Origin: RGIG5579 sp045601445
Lineage (GTDB): Bacteria; Bacillota; Clostridia; Oscillospirales; SIG627
Direction of reading: 5' to 3'
Assembly: GCA_045601445.1 (NCBI GenBank)
Contig: JAZRZQ010000055.1
Span: 1 to 10,918, forward strand
DNA length: 10,918 nt
This document shows positions 6,697 through 10,918 of this stretch, piece by piece (positions within the stretch are counted from its first letter, which is position 1; every line of letters begins with the position of its first letter). Position numbers and translations under genes: made by a program. A model generated the notes under the pieces. It ran no database searches. It saw only the letters and a list, made by a program, of their open reading frames with translations, and was not told the DNA's origin.

Positions 6697-7124
6697 AAAA
6701 CGGAAAAATAAATTTTACCGTTCTTGCCGTTTGTTTAACCGTGGGAATCATTTTTTTGTTTCTTTCGGAATATAGTGAAAACAAAGAGAGCGGCAACACG
6801 AGCGAATTCGATCAAAAAGCTTATGCCGAGCAGCTGGAATGCGATCTTGCAGATATGATCGAAGCCATGCAAGGCGCCGGAAAAGCGGAGGTGATGATAA
6901 CCCTGAACAGCGGCGAGCGCTATCATTACGTCGCACCGTCCTCGTCTCTGTTTTCCACCACCTCATCCGACCAAGCTGCAATCAGCGCTGTGGAAACCCC
7001 TCAGATCAAGGGCGTGAGTGTGGTCTGCACCGGCGCGGGAGACGATGCGATCCGCTTGAAGATCACAAAGCTCGTTGCCAGCACCCTGAACCTTTCAGAG
7101 CATCAAATTTATGTAACACAGTAA
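6693..7124 (+). CDS. spoIIIAG: Stage III sporulation protein AG
   Basis: A 143-residue protein, clearly shorter than the 229 of Bacillus subtilis. One N-terminal membrane segment (about residues 7-23) is followed by a soluble domain in the space between mother cell and forespore. There, SpoIIIAG of Bacillus forms a large ring. Family blocks seen are GAGKAEVMITLNSGERYHYV (residues 59-78) and PQIKGVSVVCTGAGDDAIRLKIT with LNLSEHQIYV at the end. The linker between them (about 80-100) is short. The reading frame is open upstream, but the ATG at 6693 overlaps the spoIIIAF stop (ATGA) and has AAGGAG ten bases before it. It is followed after 11 bases by spoIIIAH. Confidence 0.94.
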   Translation: MKNGKINFTVLAVCLTVGIIFLFLSEYSENKESGNTSEFDQKAYAEQLECDLADMIEAMQGAGKAEVMITLNSGERYHYVAPSSSLFSTTSSDQAAISAVETPQIKGVSVVCTGAGDDAIRLKITKLVASTLNLSEHQIYVTQ

Positions 7125-7135
7125 GGAGAACGTCT

Positions 7136-7798
7136 ATGAAAAAACTTGCCAAGATTACCCTGCCCGACCAAGCCTGTGAGTGGAAAGAAGGCGAAGAAAC
7201 CGCCCCTGTTCCCGTCTCCGCCGAAGAAGATGAAACGGGAAACCCTTTCTTTGATAAGATGGAAAAGCTCTTCGAAAAAATGCACATCAAGCCCTTTCCG
7301 TGGAAAAAGATCAACGCGCGCAACGCGATCATCGCCGGATGCCTCGTTATCATTGCCGTCGCCGGTTACCTGAATATCCGCTTCGGCACAGCACCCGAAG
7401 AAACCCCCATTGACCCGTCGCAGGAGGTTCTGGAGACGCAGGAAAGCGAGGATTTCTTTGCCAGCGCGATCATTGACCGCGAGCGTGCCCGCGGAGAAGC
7501 GCTGGAGGTTCTGGTGAATATCACCGAGGACGAGGGCGCAGACGATGCCGCCAAAACGCAGGCCTTTACTCAGATGGAGCGCATCGCCAACGAAACGAGC
7601 TGGGAGATCGACATTGAAAATCTCGTCAAAGCAAAGGGCTTTCACGAATGCGTCGCCGTCATCAACGATCAGACGGCCAACATTGTGGTCAAAAGCGATG
7701 GACTGACCGCAGGCGAGGTAGCACAGATCAAGGAGATCGTTTATTTAGAGGCCAAGATTCATCCGAGCGATGTCAAGATCATCGAAAAAAATTCTTAA
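7136..7798 (+). CDS. spoIIIAH: Stage III sporulation protein AH
   Basis: A 220-residue protein. SpoIIIAH sits in the outer forespore membrane and binds forespore SpoIIQ to form the zipper/channel between the two cells. The order here is an acidic, low-complexity N-terminal arm (residues 1-60), one membrane segment (about 62-82) and a soluble ring-building domain (105-220). That domain opens with FFASAIIDRERARGEALEVL, close to the family's 'yF..ar..Re.aR.ea.e.L' helix. Bacillus subtilis SpoIIIAH is of similar length, but its membrane segment is almost at the N-terminus, so the arm is an addition on the mother-cell side. The ATG at 7136 follows AAGGAGA (7123-7129) with six bases of spacing. It is the last gene of the operon, followed by a strong terminator. 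Confidence 0.94.
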   Translation: MKKLAKITLPDQACEWKEGEETAPVPVSAEEDETGNPFFDKMEKLFEKMHIKPFPWKKINARNAIIAGCLVIIAVAGYLNIRFGTAPEETPIDPSQEVLETQESEDFFASAIIDRERARGEALEVLVNITEDEGADDAAKTQAFTQMERIANETSWEIDIENLVKAKGFHECVAVINDQTANIVVKSDGLTAGEVAQIKEIVYLEAKIHPSDVKIIEKNS

Positions 7799-7805
7799 AA
7801 CGACA

Positions 7806-7849
7806 ATAGGCCAAGTGACACGCAAGGTCACTTGGCCTATGATTTTTTT
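7806..7849 (+). terminator. Intrinsic terminator of the spoIIIA operon
   Basis: A 14-bp perfect stem, 7806-7819 with 7827-7840 (arm ATAGGCCAAGTGAC), seven-base loop ACGCAAG, then GA and seven T's (7843-7849). It lies seven bases after the spoIIIAH stop and directly before the end of the convergent minus-strand operon. The minus-strand side has only a weak T run, so it may act less well in that direction. Confidence 0.93.
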
Positions 7850-7851
7850 GC

Positions 7852-8493
7852 TTATCTGTTTTTCAATTCCCGCGCAAAGCCGAAAATCGCACTTCGTGTT
7901 CGGGCAAGTGTTGCGCTGTTGCCGTGTCCGGGACAAAGCTTATAATCCTCGGGAAGCGAGGCGATCTTCTCCAGCGAATCGGAAAGCGCCAAGCGGTCGC
8001 CGCCCCAAAGATCGTACCGACCGAAGCCGTAGGCAAAGACCGTATCTCCGCAAAACAGAACGTCCTGGGCGGCAAAGCAGACCGAGCCGGGGGTATGCCC
8101 CGGTGTGTGTATGACCCGAAAGGAAAGGCTACCGCAGGTCAAAACGTCACCGTCCCGAAAAAGCAGATCGGCCGAAACGGTAGGATACCCCTCAAGATTT
8201 CCGTGATAGTAGAAATTGGCCCCGTTCAGACTCGGGCGAACGAGCATATCGGCATCGAGCTCGTGAACAGCGATCTTCGCACCCGTTTTGCGCGCCAGAT
8301 CGCGCACGCTCTGCGAATGGTCAAAATGTCCGTGCGTCAAAAGGATATGCGTCGGGACAAGATTCTTTTCACAAAGCTTGCGATAGATGCCCTCTCCGTC
8401 CATTCCCGGATCAATGACGACGCAGGAGTCGGAGTCAAAGCAAAAATAAGTATTGGTGCGCATTTCGCCGAGCGCAAAGGATAAAACTTTCAT
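7852..8493 (-). CDS. Metallo-beta-lactamase fold hydrolase (glyoxalase II-like)
   Basis: A 213-residue soluble zinc hydrolase of the glyoxalase II-like group. The metal motif THGHFDH is at residues 53-59 (His54, His56, Asp58, His59). The other metal ligands fit at His133 (TPGHTPGS), Asp150 (LFCGDTVF) and His190 (CPGHG). The pattern GDTVFAYGFGRYDLWGGD resembles the 'GDtLF..siGR.Dl.gGd' block of small thioesterase-like members, so hydrolysis of a thioester such as a glutathione- or other thiol-linked substrate is plausible but not shown. The frame is open 13 codons upstream, inside the dGTPase gene. The ATG at 8493 has AGAGGT just before it (8497-8502), overlapping the dGTPase stop, and starts at a typical MKV. 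It is the last gene of the minus-strand run. Confidence 0.92.
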   Translation of the reverse strand: MKVLSFALGEMRTNTYFCFDSDSCVVIDPGMDGEGIYRKLCEKNLVPTHILLTHGHFDHSQSVRDLARKTGAKIAVHELDADMLVRPSLNGANFYYHGNLEGYPTVSADLLFRDGDVLTCGSLSFRVIHTPGHTPGSVCFAAQDVLFCGDTVFAYGFGRYDLWGGDRLALSDSLEKIASLPEDYKLCPGHGNSATLARTRSAIFGFARELKNR

Positions 8494-8500
8494 AGTACCT

Positions 8501-9703
8501 CTAAAAGCTGATGATCTCATTGAAGCAATCAATGGCGTAGCGATCGCTCATTCCCGCGATGTAGCAAATGACGGCGCGGGCATAATCCTTTTCGTATGAA
8601 ATGTCGAAGATCGGTTCATTCTTCAATCGAGCATCGCGAACGAGCGTCCAATAGCAGGAGATCCACTCGTAAAAGGCGCGGCAGATGGTCGGATAGTCCT
8701 TCTGCATCGCGTTGAGATTGTCAAAGGTGTGGTGGGAATCGAAGCAGGAATACAAAAGCTCGAAAATGGCGCAGATCATCATTTCAAAATAATTCTCTGC
8801 ACGGGAAACACGCGGGGCACGGTAGATGTATTTTAAATTGTATTCTCCAAGCAGGCGAATAAACTCGTTCGTTTTCTCCGAAAAGCAAATGCCGCTGTCG
8901 GGATTGGAGTTTTGACACAGATCATTAATCAGATAGTTGATGATGACGGTATTGTTGACCTGAGCGCCTGCATACTCGTAGGTGATCTCGTCAAGCTCGG
9001 CAAGGTTTTCTGCCGTCAAAACGCCAAGCGTTCGTGCATCCTCAATGTCGCGACCGATGTAGGAAATGCGATCCGCCATTCGAACGACACAGCCCTCGTA
9101 GGTAAAGGGAGATGCTTTTCCGGGCTCGGTGAGCGTATAGAGATCGAGCGCTTCGCTTCGGGGATAAAGATGATTGTTCGTCGCCTCACCGCAATGGGAG
9201 ATCAACCCGTCGCGCACGGCGTAGGTCAGATTCAGATTCTGCCGACCGCCCTCAGCGTCCTCCAAAAGCTCGATATGGTCAACGAAAAAGACGCTGTTGC
9301 GCTCGTGCCAAAAGCGTTCTCCGACGTGGGTTTGCGAAAGGCGGTTGAGCACCCTCTCGCCCTTGTGTCCGAAGGGAGAGTGCCCCAGATCGTGACCGAC
9401 GGCGATGGCGCGCACCAACTCGGAATTGAGTCCGAGCGAATCGGCGATGCAGTTGGCGATGGATTCGACGTGAAGCACGTGCTCGACACGCGTACAGATA
9501 TGATCGCTTTGCGGCGAGAAAAAGACCTGCGTCTTATGCTTGAGGCGACGGAACGCAGAGGAGTGAATAATACGGGTATAATCGCGCAAAAACGGGCTTC
9601 GGGGATCGTTGGGGCGCTGATAGAGGGGGGCGAAGCGAGCGCTTGCCTGCTCCCACTTTTCACTGCCCGCTACCGTGGCAAACGGTGACAGAATTTTTTC
9701 CAT
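8501..9703 (-). CDS. dgt: Deoxyguanosinetriphosphate triphosphohydrolase-like protein (HD domain)
   Basis: A 400-residue HD-superfamily dNTPase. Such enzymes split dGTP or other dNTPs into the nucleoside and triphosphate and so affect dNTP pools. The HD metal ligands are His75 (TRVEHVLHV), His104 and Asp105 (GHDLGHSPFGHKGE, 103-116) and Asp211 (RMADRISYIGRD). SSAFRRLKHKTQVF (48-61) is the conserved N-terminal nucleotide-site block of dGTPases. The length is between the short (about 330-350) and long (about 500) members, so substrate range cannot be read from it. The ATG at 9703 follows TAAGGAG, which also contains the stop of the upstream membrane-protein gene; the ribosome binding site for the next gene overlaps this gene's stop in the same way. 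This is good evidence for one transcript. The function is clear; the symbol is by family. Confidence 0.93.
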   Translation of the reverse strand: MEKILSPFATVAGSEKWEQASARFAPLYQRPNDPRSPFLRDYTRIIHSSAFRRLKHKTQVFFSPQSDHICTRVEHVLHVESIANCIADSLGLNSELVRAIAVGHDLGHSPFGHKGERVLNRLSQTHVGERFWHERNSVFFVDHIELLEDAEGGRQNLNLTYAVRDGLISHCGEATNNHLYPRSEALDLYTLTEPGKASPFTYEGCVVRMADRISYIGRDIEDARTLGVLTAENLAELDEITYEYAGAQVNNTVIINYLINDLCQNSNPDSGICFSEKTNEFIRLLGEYNLKYIYRAPRVSRAENYFEMMICAIFELLYSCFDSHHTFDNLNAMQKDYPTICRAFYEWISCYWTLVRDARLKNEPIFDISYEKDYARAVICYIAGMSDRYAIDCFNEIISF

Positions 9704-9712
9704 AACATCTCC

Positions 9713-10213
9713 TTAATTCCAAGGCATACGCTTGCGGATTTTGAGAATATACCAGATCAAAAAGCGGTCGAGCAAAAGATCGTAAAGGTAAAACAGAAGA
9801 TTGGCAACCAAAAGCGTGGCCGCATACAATGAAAACATCCGAAGCTCGGTCAGACCGTCAAAGAGGACAAAATAGACCACAGAAAGAGCGTTAAAGAGAA
9901 CAAACTTAATCAAGGTCGCAGCAAGCCTCGGTAGCATATTGATCTTCTTTTGCAGGATCGGATACCAACCGAACAGTCCGCAATAAAACAGCGCGGGATA
10001 ACGGTACGGAAGAACAAACGCCAAAACGGCGGAAACGGCAAATACCGCCCACGCCATCCGATCGGCAAATTCGCAGGAAACGATCATCACCACAAGACCC
10101 GCGATCAGGGAAAGGGAAAGATCCAGCGAGGGAAAGAGTGAGCCGATCGAAAGGATCGCAACGCAGGTCGCTGCCATCATCGCCGAAAGCGTGAGCTTAT
10201 TGATCTTCTTCAT
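9713..10213 (-). CDS. Conserved multi-pass membrane protein of unknown function
   Basis: A 166-residue integral membrane protein, not recognised as a named family. About five hydrophobic segments can be seen, near residues 10-27, 34-47, 51-69, 100-118 and 129-152, with a basic C-terminus (KIRKRMPWN). The N-terminus (KLTLSAMMAATCVAILSIGSL) and the YRYPALFYCGLFGWYPILQK stretch (70-89) recall small substrate-binding-type (ECF S-component-like) membrane proteins of Clostridia, but that is a resemblance, not an assignment. The ATG lies one base after the stop of the J-domain gene and has no good ribosome binding site of its own, so it is probably translated by coupling. The tight link to the J-domain gene hints at a shared role. 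Confidence 0.8.
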   Translation of the reverse strand: MKKINKLTLSAMMAATCVAILSIGSLFPSLDLSLSLIAGLVVMIVSCEFADRMAWAVFAVSAVLAFVLPYRYPALFYCGLFGWYPILQKKINMLPRLAATLIKFVLFNALSVVYFVLFDGLTELRMFSLYAATLLVANLLFYLYDLLLDRFLIWYILKIRKRMPWN

Positions 10214-10214
10214 A

Positions 10215-10802
10215 TCAACAGCAGGAGATCAGATCTCCGCCGCAGCATTCGCAAAGGCAGTCGGCACAGATTAAGTGGGTGCAAATATCACAAACGCTGC
10301 ACTCCTGACCGTTGGGTGAATTGAACGTGCCGTAGTTGTGCTGTGCGCCGCGAAAGCGACGGTACATGGCCGCGTATTCCCCGTTGGTCGGATCCATCGA
10401 GCAAGCACGCTCAAAAAAGGATGCGGCGGCATTGTAATTGCGACGGTGCATCGCGCACAGCCCCTTGAGATAGTGCCACTCGGCGTTTCGGTCGGAGGAG
10501 GCGTCGAGCATCACCTCAGCCTCGCCCACTCTTCCGAGCGAGAGCAGCTCGCGAATGCGAGCGTATTGCCCGCTTGCGCCCGCACCGCTCGTCGAGGAAT
10601 TAGCCTGTCCGCCTGCACGGCGACGCAGGATCTCGTCGTATGCCTCGTTGATCTCCTTCATCTTTTCATTGGCAATGTCGGAAAATTCGGTGTTGGCATA
10701 ATTGTCGGGGTGATACTTCTTGGCAAGCTCGCGATAGGCCTTCTTGACCTCATCGTCCGTTGCGGTGGCGGGTATGCCGAGAACTTGATAAGGATCTCTC
10801 AT
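10215..10802 (-). CDS. J-domain protein with cysteine-rich C-terminal tail
   Basis: A 195-residue protein with three parts. Residues 1-63 are a J-domain (DPYQVLGIPATATDDEVKKA start, HPD motif at 31-33), which would recruit and stimulate an Hsp70/DnaK. A Gly/Ser linker (64-78) leads to a helical stretch (80-150) that looks like a pair of TPR-type repeats (WHYLKGLCAMHRRNYNAAASFFERACSMDP). Residues 168-195 hold ten cysteines, including CSVCDIC, CADCLCECC and a final CC, likely a zinc site or a modified tail. It lacks the Gly/Phe region, the CxxCxGxG repeats and the client-binding domains of true DnaJ, so it is not dnaJ itself. The ATG at 10802 has AGGAGA seven bases upstream and overlaps the stop of the preceding gene (ATGA). 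Confidence 0.9.
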   Translation of the reverse strand: MRDPYQVLGIPATATDDEVKKAYRELAKKYHPDNYANTEFSDIANEKMKEINEAYDEILRRRAGGQANSSTSGAGASGQYARIRELLSLGRVGEAEVMLDASSDRNAEWHYLKGLCAMHRRNYNAAASFFERACSMDPTNGEYAAMYRRFRGAQHNYGTFNSPNGQECSVCDICTHLICADCLCECCGGDLISCC

Positions 10803-10918
10803 TGTTTTTCTCCTGTGGAAGTTGAAAATATTTTCTTTGCCGTATGCGGCAAGCCGATTTTGATAATATTCTCACACACGGCGTACAGATCACGATCGCC
10901 CTCAATCAAATCCATCAC
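10799..10918 (-). CDS. C-terminal fragment of an unidentified gene (5' end outside window)
   Basis: On the minus strand the frame is open from the window edge to a TGA at 10801-10799, giving 39 residues: it begins VMDLIEGDRDLYAVCENIIK and ends in STGEKQ. The stop overlaps the ATG of the J-domain gene as ATGA, the same coupling seen elsewhere in this run, and AGGAGA for the next gene lies inside it; this is the main support for it being real. The fragment is too short to identify. A DUF5685-type protein, which I recall next to J-domain genes in Clostridia, is one possibility, held with low confidence. Confidence 0.6.
   Translation of the reverse strand: MMDLIEGDRDLYAVCENIIKIGLPHTAKKIFSTSTGEKQ

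Noticed and set aside
6839..7135. In-frame upstream extension of spoIIIAH
   Set aside because: It covers spoIIIAG in another frame; the ATG at 7136 follows a strong AAGGAGA.
7109..7645. Minus-strand open frame of 178 codons across spoIIIAH
   Set aside because: Antisense shadow of spoIIIAH; glycine- and phenylalanine-rich peptide with no family features.
7806..7840. Inverted repeat after spoIIIAH as a mobile-element end or repeat unit
   Set aside because: It has the stem, loop and T run of an intrinsic terminator, and no second copy was noticed in the window.
8912..9688. Long open frame (258 codons) on the plus strand opposite dgt
   Set aside because: It mirrors the codon pattern of the dGTPase gene, whose HD motifs are complete; no recognisable domain or start signal.
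10224..10238. 15-base palindrome GGAGATC-A-GATCTCC at the end of the J-domain gene, as a regulatory site
   Set aside because: It encodes the GGDLIS part of the tail and has a one-base centre, too tight for a good hairpin; probably a chance result of coding sequence.
1..10918. Defence system, prophage, toxin-antitoxin or CRISPR content
   Set aside because: All genes are housekeeping, sporulation or small conserved families; no repeats, integrase, transposase or paired toxin genes were seen. The HD-type dGTPase can act against phage in some contexts, but nothing here supports that role.

Overview
The window is chromosomal DNA of a moderate-GC, Gram-positive, endospore-forming bacterium, most likely of class Clostridia (an Oscillospiraceae/Ruminococcaceae-like gut lineage is my guess). 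The basis is a full eight-gene spoIIIA operon, the order lepB-rbgA-rnhB-yraN typical of Firmicutes, strong AGGAGG-type ribosome binding sites, and a DUF1540 gene and a COG1768-like phosphoesterase of kinds common in Clostridia. No tRNA, rRNA, insertion sequence, phage gene or CRISPR array was seen. Nearly every base is in a gene or a short control region.

Layout. (1) Positions 1-2037, plus strand: the end of lepB (signal peptidase I), then rbgA (50S assembly GTPase), rnhB (RNase HII) and yraN (UPF0102 nuclease-fold protein), each overlapping the next by 1-4 bases. (2) Positions 2040-2329: a hairpin shared by yraN and a small minus-strand gene for a four-cysteine DUF1540 protein, then a divergent control region. 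(3) Positions 2330-3078: a calcineurin-like metallophosphoesterase with its own terminator. (4) Positions 3101-7849: a candidate sigma-E promoter, spoIIIAA to spoIIIAH in canonical order, and a 14-bp-stem terminator. (5) Positions 7852-10918, minus strand: a five-gene run read right to left. It holds the 3' end of an unidentified gene, a J-domain protein with a very cysteine-rich tail, a multi-pass membrane protein, a dGTPase and a glyoxalase II-like metallo-beta-lactamase hydrolase. It meets spoIIIAH tail to tail.

How it fits together. The left block is housekeeping: secretion, ribosome maturation, RNA-DNA hybrid repair. The spoIIIA block encodes the mother-cell half of the SpoIIIA-SpoIIQ channel that links mother cell and forespore after engulfment: AA is the ATPase, AB to AF are membrane parts, and AG and AH form rings in the intermembrane space. 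The minus-strand run mixes nucleotide metabolism and hydrolase genes with an uncharacterised J-protein/membrane-protein pair. Very tight spacing there suggests one transcript.

I found no convincing new multi-gene system. The items most worth a second look are the cysteine-rich J-protein and its coupled neighbours, a sigma-G-like promoter for the DUF1540 gene, the long N-terminal arm of SpoIIIAH, and the short SpoIIIAF and SpoIIIAG.
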